Positions 57,265 through 64,000 of a stretch of DNA of 64,000 nt are shown piece by piece. Source of the DNA: Rugamonas aquatica (GTDB lineage Bacteria > Pseudomonadota > Gammaproteobacteria > Burkholderiales > Burkholderiaceae_D). Position 1 is the stretch's first letter; each line of letters opens with the position of its first letter. The position numbers were made by a program, and so were the translations under genes. Location: positions 186,001 through 250,000 of the forward strand of contig NZ_WHUG01000003.1 in NCBI RefSeq assembly GCF_009380215.1, read 5' to 3'. Under the pieces are notes generated by a model. The model had not been told where the DNA came from, did no database searches, and saw only the letters and a list, made by a program, of their open reading frames with translations.

Positions 57265-58118
57265 GCACGCCGCAACTGGAACTGCAAACCGTCGACCACA
57301 TCTACCCGGACGGCAGCACCGGCCTGCGCGACTGCACGCTGGCGCTGCAACGTGGCCGCCGCTACGCGCTGCTGGGCGCCAACGGCGCCGGCAAGACCAC
57401 CGTGCTGCAACACCTGAACGGCTTGCTGCGCCCGACCGCCGGCACGCTGCGCGTCGACGGCCAACCGTTCGACTACAGCCGCCAGGGACTCACCGCGCTG
57501 CGCAGTCGCGTAGGCCTGGTGTTCCAGAACCCGGATCGCCAACTGTTCTCCGCACTGGTCGAAGAAGACGTTTCCTTCGGCCCCCTGAACCTAGGCCTGG
57601 ACGCCGCCGAAGTGCGCGCCCGTGTCGCCGCCGCGCTGGACGCCGTCGGCCTGCGCGGCCATGCGCGCCGCGCCGTGCACCAACTGAGCTTCGGCCAGAA
57701 GAAGCGCGTCTGCATTGCCGGCGTGCTGGCGATGGAACCGGACGTGCTGCTGCTGGACGAACCCATGGCGGGCCTGGACGCCCCCATGCAAACCGAATTG
57801 GCCGCACTGCTGGACCGCCTCGCCGCGCGCGGCGTGACAGTACTTCTGTCCACCCACGACATCGACTTCGCGCTGCGCTGGGCCGACGACATCCACGTGA
57901 TGGCGGCCGGCCGCTGCATCGCCTCCGGCTCCGCACAGCAACTGGCGACACAGACCGACATGCTGCGCGCAGCAGGCCAGCGTCCGCCGGCCGCCTTGGC
58001 GCTGCACGCGGAACTGGTCGCCCTCGGCGTGCTGCCGCAAGGTCCCGCGCCACGCAGCGTCGACGCGCTGCTGGACGCGCTGCGCGCACTACAACCATCA
58101 GGAGCAATTAACGCATGA
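57261..58118 (+). CDS. cbiO: Cobalt ABC/ECF transporter ATPase CbiO
   Basis: 285 residues from the GTG at 57261, which overlaps the cbiQ stop (GTGA). Walker A LLGANGAGKTTVLQHL, Q-loop GLVFQNPDRQLFSALVEEDV (the DRQLF form of ECF ATPases), signature LSFGQKKRVCIAG (LSFGQ for LSGGQ) and Walker B VLLLDEPMAGLD, then the H-loop LLSTHDIDFA. It powers cobalt import. Confidence 0.96.
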   Translation: MSTPQLELQTVDHIYPDGSTGLRDCTLALQRGRRYALLGANGAGKTTVLQHLNGLLRPTAGTLRVDGQPFDYSRQGLTALRSRVGLVFQNPDRQLFSALVEEDVSFGPLNLGLDAAEVRARVAAALDAVGLRGHARRAVHQLSFGQKKRVCIAGVLAMEPDVLLLDEPMAGLDAPMQTELAALLDRLAARGVTVLLSTHDIDFALRWADDIHVMAAGRCIASGSAQQLATQTDMLRAAGQRPPAALALHAELVALGVLPQGPAPRSVDALLDALRALQPSGAINA

Positions 58119-58909
58119 CCGGCATGACCACCTTCGGAAAAATCTGGTTCGTAGGCGCAGGCCCCGGCGACCCGGAACTCATCACAGTCAAAGGCCAGAA
58201 GCTGCTGTCGCAAGCGGGCGCGGTGCTGTTCGCCGGTTCGCTGGTCGACCACGCCGTGACGCTGTACGCGCCGCCCGGCTGCGCCATCCGCGACTCCAAG
58301 GACATGACGCTGGAAGAGATGACCGCCTGGCTGATCGAGCAGGCGCGCAGCCACGCCACCGTGGTGCGCCTGCAAACCGGCGACCCCGCGCTGTACGGCG
58401 CGCTGATCGAGCTGGCGCGCCCATTGAGCGACGCCGGCATCGAGTGGTCGGTGGTACCGGGCGTATCGTCCGCGATGGCCTCGATGGCGGCGGCAGGCGA
58501 ATCCATGACGCTGCCGGAAGTGACGCAGACCGTCATCCTCACGCGCGTCGAAGGCCGCACGCCGATGCCGGACGGCGAAGACCTCGCCAGCCTGGCCGCG
58601 CACCGCACCACGATCTGCATCTTCCTGTCGATCACCTTGATGCACAAGGTGGAAACCGCGCTGCGCAGCGCCGGCTGGGCCGAAGACTCGCCGATGCTGG
58701 TGGTGCACAAGGCCAGCTGGCCGGGCGAACAGAAAATCGTCCGCGGCACTCTGGCGGATATCAAACAGCGATGCCGGGAGGCCGGTATCGCAAGCCAGGC
58801 GATGATCGTCGCCAGCCCCACGTTGGGCGCGCTGCACTGGGAAACCCTGGCGCGCTCCAAATTGTATGACCCAACCTTCACCCATCGTTTCAGAAAGGCG
58901 AGCGCATGA
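58115..58909 (+). CDS. cobM: Precorrin-4 C11-methyltransferase (CobM/CbiF)
   Basis: 264 residues. SAM-dependent corrin methylase with IWFVGAGPGDPELITVKGQK, VLFAGSLVD, VRLQTGDPALYGALIE, VVPGVSSAMASMAAAGESMT and LTRVEGRTPMPDGEDLASLA, a CobM/CbiF hallmark. It methylates C11 of (cobalt-)precorrin-4. The start overlaps cbiO by ATGA. Confidence 0.95.
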   Translation: MTGMTTFGKIWFVGAGPGDPELITVKGQKLLSQAGAVLFAGSLVDHAVTLYAPPGCAIRDSKDMTLEEMTAWLIEQARSHATVVRLQTGDPALYGALIELARPLSDAGIEWSVVPGVSSAMASMAAAGESMTLPEVTQTVILTRVEGRTPMPDGEDLASLAAHRTTICIFLSITLMHKVETALRSAGWAEDSPMLVVHKASWPGEQKIVRGTLADIKQRCREAGIASQAMIVASPTLGALHWETLARSKLYDPTFTHRFRKASA

Positions 58910-59898
58910 ATCCAGTACCCCACGAGACGATCCTGATTGTCGGCCACGGCTCCCGCGAGGACTCCGGCAACCAGGAGATACGCGAATTTACGGAGCAATG
59001 GCGCGCGCGCCGTCCGGACTGGCGCATCGAATTGTGCTTCATCGAATTCGCGCCGCCCGAAATGAACGCCGCCTTGCTGAGCGCAGCGCGCAGCTCGCGC
59101 CGCGTGCTGGTGGTGCCGCTGATCCTGAACGCGGCCGGCCACGTCAAGATGGAGATACCGGAAGCGATCGAGCAGGTACGCGCGGCCTGTCCGCAGACCG
59201 AGATCATGCTGGCGCCGCACCTGACGGCTTGCGATCCTATCCTGGCGATCCTGAAGCGCCGCCTGCGCAAGGGCATGAACGCGCTGGACATGCCAGATCC
59301 GACCACCACCGGCGTGGTGGTGCTGGGACGCGGCTCGTCCGATCGTGGCGCCAATGGCGAAATGGCCAAGATGGCGCGCTGGCTGCTGGAAGAGGGCGAC
59401 CACGAACTGATCGACCTGGCGTTCACCGGCATCACCTGGCCGCGCCTGGAGAAAGTGGTTCAGCGCCAGGTGTTGCTAGGCATGCGCCAGGTCGTGGTGC
59501 TGCCGTACTACCTGTACACCGGCACACTGATGCAGCGCATACACCGCCAGGTGGAGCATCTGCGCGGCCAGTATCCGCAGGTGCGTTTTTTCTGCGGCGA
59601 GCATTTCGGCTTTGAGGCGGAAATCTTCGAGCTGATGGACCAGCGCGTGGAAGACCTGCGCGCCGGCGTGCCCGATAGCCGCCTGCCTTGCGACGGTTGC
59701 AGCTATCGCGAGATCGCGCATGACCTGGGCCACGGCCATTCGCACGCGCACACGCACGACCACGCAGCTGCGCCGGCGCACGATCACGGGCATGAACATG
59801 GGCATGAGCACGGACATGAGCATGGACACGACCATGCACATGACCACGACCACGGCCACCCGCACGAGCACGTCCACCACGAGGGCCAGCCAGCATGA
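58906..59898 (+). CDS. cbiX: Sirohydrochlorin cobaltochelatase CbiX with His-rich tail
   Basis: 330 residues, the two-domain long form: N-terminal ILIVGHGSREDSGNQEIREF and second-half VVLGRGSSDRGANGEMAKMA repeat the chelatase fold. It inserts cobalt into sirohydrochlorin, the defining step of the early-cobalt route. A DGCSYRE region with CDGC may hold an iron-sulfur or metal site. The last 55 or so residues are mostly His, Asp and Glu (HGHEHGHEHGHEHGHDH), a probable cobalt store. It overlaps cobM and cobH by four bases each. Confidence 0.94.
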   Translation: MNPVPHETILIVGHGSREDSGNQEIREFTEQWRARRPDWRIELCFIEFAPPEMNAALLSAARSSRRVLVVPLILNAAGHVKMEIPEAIEQVRAACPQTEIMLAPHLTACDPILAILKRRLRKGMNALDMPDPTTTGVVVLGRGSSDRGANGEMAKMARWLLEEGDHELIDLAFTGITWPRLEKVVQRQVLLGMRQVVVLPYYLYTGTLMQRIHRQVEHLRGQYPQVRFFCGEHFGFEAEIFELMDQRVEDLRAGVPDSRLPCDGCSYREIAHDLGHGHSHAHTHDHAAAPAHDHGHEHGHEHGHEHGHDHAHDHDHGHPHEHVHHEGQPA

Positions 59899-60572
59899 GC
59901 ACCGTGAACACCGTCACCGAGCAGCTGACGCGCGCCGGCCAGGTCATTGAGCACGACAGCTTCGCCATCATCGACGCCGAAGTCGGCCCGCACGCCTACA
60001 CCGAAGCCCAATGGCCCATCGTGCGCCGCATGATTCACGCCAACGCGGACTTCGACTTCAACGGCCTGACCGACTTCCATACAGATGCCGTGGAAGCCGG
60101 CATCAACGCCATGCTGGCCGGCGGCACGCCGGTCGTGGCGGATGTCGAGATGATCTGCTCCGGCCTGTCGCAACCGCGCCTGGGCCACTTCGGCATGAAG
60201 ACCCACCAGTTCATCAGCGACGCCGACGTCATCGAAACGGCCAAGGCCGAAGACACCACCCGCGCCGTGCAGGCGATGCGCAAGGCGCACCGACTCGGCT
60301 TGCTGGACCGGGCCATCGTCGGCATCGGCAACGCGCCCACCGCGCTGATCGAACTGGTACGCCTGATCCGCGAGGAAGGCGCGCGTCCCGCACTGGTGGT
60401 CGGCATGCCGGTAGGTTTCGTCTCCGCCGCCGAATCCAAGGACTTGATGGCCACGCTGAACGACGTGCCGTGGATCGTCATCCGTGGCCGCAAAGGCGGC
60501 TCGACGCTGGTGGTGGCCACCCTGCACGCGCTGCTGTCGCTGGCCGAAGCCCGTCAAAAGGCCCAGCCATGA
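59895..60572 (+). CDS. cobH: Precorrin-8X methylmutase (CobH/CbiC)
   Basis: 225 residues. It moves the methyl from C11 to C12 to give hydrogenobyrinate or its cobalt form. Conserved active-site His in RRMIHANADFDFNGLT and family motifs VVADVEMICSGLSQPRLGHF and VVGMPVGFVSAAESKDLM. ATGA overlaps join it to cbiX and cbiD. Confidence 0.96.
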   Translation: MSTVNTVTEQLTRAGQVIEHDSFAIIDAEVGPHAYTEAQWPIVRRMIHANADFDFNGLTDFHTDAVEAGINAMLAGGTPVVADVEMICSGLSQPRLGHFGMKTHQFISDADVIETAKAEDTTRAVQAMRKAHRLGLLDRAIVGIGNAPTALIELVRLIREEGARPALVVGMPVGFVSAAESKDLMATLNDVPWIVIRGRKGGSTLVVATLHALLSLAEARQKAQP

Positions 60573-61759
60573 AGGAAAAAACGGCTGCCGAACGTGGCAC
60601 CCGTACCGGCTTCACCACCGGCGCCTGTGCCGCCGCCGCCGCCCGCGCGGCGGTGCTGGGCCTCGCCCACGGCCAGGTGCCGGAAGAAATCGAAAGCCTG
60701 CTGCCCAACGGCAGCCGGGTGCGTTTTGCCATCCACGACGGCCGCTGCGGGCCGGATCACGCGCACGCGATGGTCATCAAATTCGCCGGCGACGACCCGG
60801 ACTGCACCGACGGCGCCCACATGACGGTCGACCTGCGCCGGCTGCCGGGCGAAGCCGGCGTGGTGTCGTACGTGGCGGGCGATGGCGTCGGTACTGTCAC
60901 CATGAAGGGCCTGGGCCTGGAAGTGGGCGGGCCGGCAATCAACCCGGTCCCGCGCCGCAACATCGCCGACAACCTGCGCGAAGCCGCGCCCGCGCTGCTG
61001 GCCGAAGACGGCATCGAAGTCACCATCAGCGTGCCGGACGGCCAGGTGATGGCTAAGAAGACCACCAACGCCCGCCTGGGTGTCCTGGGCGGCATCAGCA
61101 TTCTCGGCACCACCGGCATCGTCAAGCCGTATTCGACGGCCGCCTGGCGCGCCAGCGTGGTGCAGGGCATACAGGTAGCTGCCACCGCCGGCTACGACAT
61201 GGTCGCACTGACCACGGGCGGCCGCAGCGAAACCTTCGCCATGACCGCCTTGCGCGCCGAGCGCCCCGAGCTGCCGTCCGCCTGCTTCGTGCAGATGGGC
61301 GACTTCCTGCGCTACGCGCTCGATGAAGTGGTGGCGCAAGGCATAGGCCTGGTGGTGCTGGCGCTGATGGTCGGCAAACTGACCAAGATCGCGCAAGGCG
61401 AAACCATCACCCACGCCAACCGCAGCGAAGTCGATACCGACCTGGTGGCCGAGATCGCGCGCCGCATCGGCGCCACGCCGGAAGACTGCGCCGCGATGGC
61501 CGCCGCCGAAACCGCGCGCTTCGGCGCGGAGCTGATGGTCGAACGCGGCCTCGGCGACGCCTTCCACCAGGCGCTGGCGCAAGCCGCCATCGATACCCTG
61601 ACCGCGCCCGACCGCTATGGCCGCGCCTTCCAGATACGCGTGCTGGTGTGCGATTTCAGCGGGGTGCAAGTGGCCGACGTCTGGTCGGCGCCGGCCGAAC
61701 CGCACGAACGCCCGGCCAGCGCCGGCCGCACCGGCATCGACCACTTACCGGAATCCTGA
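60569..61759 (+). CDS. cbiD: Cobalt-precorrin-5B C1-methyltransferase CbiD
   Basis: 396 residues from the ATG at 60569. It starts with the family motif RGTRTGFTTGACAAAAARAA, with KKTTNARLGVLGGISILGTT and FVQMGDFLRYALDEV later. It methylates C1 in the anaerobic pathway and has no relation to other corrin methylases. Its presence, with CbiX and CbiG, indicates early cobalt insertion. Confidence 0.96.
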   Translation: MKEKTAAERGTRTGFTTGACAAAAARAAVLGLAHGQVPEEIESLLPNGSRVRFAIHDGRCGPDHAHAMVIKFAGDDPDCTDGAHMTVDLRRLPGEAGVVSYVAGDGVGTVTMKGLGLEVGGPAINPVPRRNIADNLREAAPALLAEDGIEVTISVPDGQVMAKKTTNARLGVLGGISILGTTGIVKPYSTAAWRASVVQGIQVAATAGYDMVALTTGGRSETFAMTALRAERPELPSACFVQMGDFLRYALDEVVAQGIGLVVLALMVGKLTKIAQGETITHANRSEVDTDLVAEIARRIGATPEDCAAMAAAETARFGAELMVERGLGDAFHQALAQAAIDTLTAPDRYGRAFQIRVLVCDFSGVQVADVWSAPAEPHERPASAGRTGIDHLPES

Positions 61760-61761
61760 CT

Positions 61762-63072
61762 ATGGAAATACAAGACCCCAATCCCTGCCGCGTGATCGGT
61801 GTGCTCGACGATGGCATCGCCAGCTTGAACCAGACCGCGCTGGCCTTGCTGCGCAGCGCAGACGTGATCGTCGGCGGCACGCGCACGCTGGCCTTGCTGG
61901 CGCCCGAGTTCAAGCCCGGCGCCGTGCGCCACGACCTCACAGGCAAACTGAAAGAAGTGCCGGAATGGGTGCGCGCCGCACGCGCCGACCATTTGTCCTG
62001 CGTGGTGCTGGCGACCGGCGATCCGCTGTGCCACGGCATCGCGCCGTATCTCGCACAGCATCTGTGCGTGCAGGCGCTGGACATCCTGCCCAACCTGTCG
62101 ACGCTGCAATTGGCTTGTGCGCGCATCGGCCTGGCGTGGCAGGACGCGCGCATCGTCTCGGTGCACGCCAAGGATGCAGGCGAATGGCAGCGCGGCAGTG
62201 TGCCCGCCCATGGCCTGTATGCGCTGGCGCAGGCCACGCGTCAGCATGCGCGCCTGCTGGTGCTGACCAGCCCTGACAACAGCCCCGATCGGATCGCGCG
62301 CCTGCTGCTGGCCGAAGGACTGGGCGACGACTTCCTGATGGCGGTGGCGGAAAACCTGCTGCAACCGGAAGAACGCGTGGTGGCGGAACTGACGCCGCAA
62401 CAGGCATCCGAGATGCGCTTCGCCGCGCTCAACGTGGTGCTGCTGTGGCGCGTGACGCCGGCAGCGCGGCCGGTGCGTTTCGGCCTGGCCGATGCGCAGT
62501 TCGTGCAGCGGCAGCCGGAGAAGGGTTTGATTACCAAGCAGGAAGTGCGCGCGGTCAGCCTGGCGCGCCTGCAACTGCGGGCGGACAGCGTGGTGTGGGA
62601 CATCGGCGCCGGTTCCGGTTCGGTGGGCCTGGAGGCGGCGCGGCTTTGCCCGCAAGGCCACGTCTACGCCACGGAAAAAAACGAGGCGGATTTCGCCATC
62701 GCGGGACAGAACCACGCCAACTTCGGCGTCAGCAACTACAGCCTGTTCCTCGGCAAAGCGCCGGAGGGACTCGACGCCTGGCCGGATCCGGACGCGGTCT
62801 TCGTCGGCGGCTCCGGCGGTGAGCTGGCGACGCTGATCGGCGGTGTGATGTCGCGCCTGCGTCCCGGCGGCGCGCTGGTGATGAACTTCGTCACGCTGGA
62901 AAACCTGGCCACCGCCACCGCCACGCTGCAAGCGCTGGAAGGCGTCGACTGGGATGTGCTGCAACTGCAAGCGGCGCGCAGCAAACCTATCCTGCACATG
63001 CACCGCATGGCGGCGGAAAACCCGGTGTGGATCGTCTGCGCGCGCCGCGCCGAGGAGGCACGCGATGAGTGA
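61762..63072 (+). CDS. cobL: Precorrin-6Y C5,15-methyltransferase, CbiE-CbiT fusion (CobL)
   Basis: 436 residues from the ATG at 61762. N-terminal half is the CbiE corrin methylase (VIGVLDDGIASLNQTALALL, VVLATGDPLCHGIAPYLAQH, ILPNLSTLQLACARIGL). C-terminal half, from about 245, is the CbiT decarboxylating methylase with a Rossmann SAM site VVWDIGAGSGSVGLEAARLC and VFVGGSGGELATLI. It acts on C5 and C15 with loss of the acetate carboxyl. A 2-base gap follows cbiD; cobI overlaps by 8 bases. Confidence 0.95.
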   Translation: MEIQDPNPCRVIGVLDDGIASLNQTALALLRSADVIVGGTRTLALLAPEFKPGAVRHDLTGKLKEVPEWVRAARADHLSCVVLATGDPLCHGIAPYLAQHLCVQALDILPNLSTLQLACARIGLAWQDARIVSVHAKDAGEWQRGSVPAHGLYALAQATRQHARLLVLTSPDNSPDRIARLLLAEGLGDDFLMAVAENLLQPEERVVAELTPQQASEMRFAALNVVLLWRVTPAARPVRFGLADAQFVQRQPEKGLITKQEVRAVSLARLQLRADSVVWDIGAGSGSVGLEAARLCPQGHVYATEKNEADFAIAGQNHANFGVSNYSLFLGKAPEGLDAWPDPDAVFVGGSGGELATLIGGVMSRLRPGGALVMNFVTLENLATATATLQALEGVDWDVLQLQAARSKPILHMHRMAAENPVWIVCARRAEEARDE

Positions 63073-63877
63073 GCATATCCATATCCAGCCAGGCACCTTG
63101 TGGGGCATTTCTCTCGGTCCCGGCGATCCAGGCCTGATCACGCGCGCCGCGTGGGAAGCGCTGCAACGCCGCGATACGATCTGGGTCTACCCGGCGCGCA
63201 GCGGCAAGACGCCCAGCTACGCCTTCGACATCGTGCAGCGCGCCGGCGCGACGCCGCCCGAGCAGCACACGCAGTTGCTGTTCCCGATGACGCACGACGG
63301 CGAAAAACTCGGCCGCGCATGGCTCAAGGCCGCCGACACGGTGCTGCCATGGCTGCGCGCCGGCCGCGACGTGCTGTTCCTGGTCGAAGGCGACGCCAGC
63401 ACCTACGCCACCTTCGGCCACCTGGCCCGCACGGTGAACGCGCTGGACCCCGGCGTGCCGGTGCAGATCATCGCCGGCGTCAACGCCTTCACCGCCGCCT
63501 GCGCGCAAGTGCCGGTGCCGTTCGCCGAGCAGGATGACACGGTCGCCATCGTGCCCGCAGCGTACGGCGTCAGCGCGGTCGAACGCCTGCTGCCCGACTT
63601 CGACACGCTGGTGCTGATGAAGGTGAAGCCGTTGATGGATGAGCTGATCGACTGGCTCGAACGGCGCGAGCTGCTGGCAGGCTCGCACTTCATCGAACGC
63701 GTGGGCGCACCCGACGAACGCCGCTTCAGCGGCAACGACATCCTGGCACTGCGCGGCACCAAGGTCAGCTACCTGTCGCTGCTGATCGTCAAACACGGAC
63801 ACCGCATACGCGGCGAACGCATCAAAGGCTGCCTGAAGAAAGACAGCCCTCAACCCCAAGTCACGGAGACCGCATGA
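63065..63877 (+). CDS. cobI: Precorrin-2 C20-methyltransferase (CobI/CbiL)
   Basis: 270 residues from the ATG at 63065. Corrin methylase motifs: LWGISLGPGDPGLITRAAWE, VLFLVEGDASTYATFGHLA, IIAGVNAFTAACAQVPVPFA and TVAIVPAAYG. It methylates C20 of precorrin-2 or its cobalt form. It overlaps cobL by 8 bases and the next gene by ATGA. Confidence 0.95.
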   Translation: MSEHIHIQPGTLWGISLGPGDPGLITRAAWEALQRRDTIWVYPARSGKTPSYAFDIVQRAGATPPEQHTQLLFPMTHDGEKLGRAWLKAADTVLPWLRAGRDVLFLVEGDASTYATFGHLARTVNALDPGVPVQIIAGVNAFTAACAQVPVPFAEQDDTVAIVPAAYGVSAVERLLPDFDTLVLMKVKPLMDELIDWLERRELLAGSHFIERVGAPDERRFSGNDILALRGTKVSYLSLLIVKHGHRIRGERIKGCLKKDSPQPQVTETA

Positions 63878-64000
63878 GCAGCGCACCTATCACCACCGAA
63901 GCACCACGCGTATGCCTGGTCGCCATCACCAAGCACGGCGCCGCGCAGGCCGCGCGCCTGGCCGCCGATCTGCCGGAAGCAGACATCTGCACCTCGGCCA
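63874..64000 (+). CDS. cbiG: CbiG N-terminus (cobalt-precorrin-5A hydrolase), cut by window end
   Basis: 42 residues are visible: MSSAPITTEAPRVCLVAITK, then HGAAQAARLAADLPEADICT. The V-x-L-V-A-I-T-x-H-G start is typical of CbiG, alone or fused to CobJ. It overlaps cobI by ATGA. The rest lies beyond the window, so a fusion cannot be excluded. Confidence 0.72.
   Translation, partial: MSSAPITTEAPRVCLVAITKHGAAQAARLAADLPEADICTSA

Overview
The window is GC-rich, densely packed bacterial chromosome. The gene families (cbb3 oxidase cluster with FNR, lipB-lipA next to a DUF493 gene, a CII-type regulator, PiuC with a catecholate-type receptor) point to a betaproteobacterium of the Burkholderiales, probably Oxalobacteraceae of the Massilia/Duganella type. 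That placement is inferred from gene content and style, not from a marker gene. No rRNA, tRNA, IS element or CRISPR array was recognised.

Layout. 1-7643: an ECF sigma/anti-sigma pair diverges from a TonB-dependent receptor, a DUF4331 protein, a small lipoprotein, a TPR protein and a HupE/UreJ-type membrane protein. A shared bipartite promoter motif precedes both the receptor and the DUF4331 gene, so this looks like one regulon. 7644-10930: ung, then an AT-rich, foreign-looking dGTPase gene with its own promoter and terminator, then a VapBC toxin-antitoxin pair. 11055-14885: the lipoate genes lipA, lipB and a DUF493 gene, split by a divergent GST/LysR pair. 14899-22362: a YjfJ/YjfK-like operon, a CII-family regulator, a FecR-domain secreted protein, a LysE exporter, a DUF808 protein and a YiaA-like protein. 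22428-25294: a PAS-GGDEF-EAL protein and a glutamate-racemase relative that has lost both catalytic cysteines.

25327-37828 is an oxygen-response block: an Aer-like chemoreceptor, hemN, a SafE-type membrane protein, ccoI, ccoS, ccoN, ccoO, ccoQ, ccoP, ccoG, a fixH-like gene, and an FNR regulator with its cysteine ligands. Near-perfect FNR boxes stand before the chemoreceptor and before ccoN, so the regulator at the end probably controls the whole block. It links oxygen sensing by behaviour, anaerobic haem synthesis and high-affinity respiration.

38076-54398 is mixed: a periplasmic alpha/beta hydrolase, a large hybrid histidine kinase, a Fur-boxed siderophore receptor with PiuC, a TMEM175-like channel, an orphan OmpR-type regulator, a hypothetical membrane protein, an NAD-dependent epimerase, a tricorn-like protease, an AraC regulator, and a ParD-like gene translationally coupled to a methionine aminopeptidase.

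54400-64000 is the cobalamin block. cobA diverges from a cobalamin-riboswitch-led operon that runs cbiM-N-Q-O (cobalt import), cobM, cbiX, cobH, cbiD, cobL, cobI and the start of cbiG, almost all with overlapping start and stop codons. The presence of CbiX, CbiD and CbiG indicates the early-cobalt (anaerobic) route.
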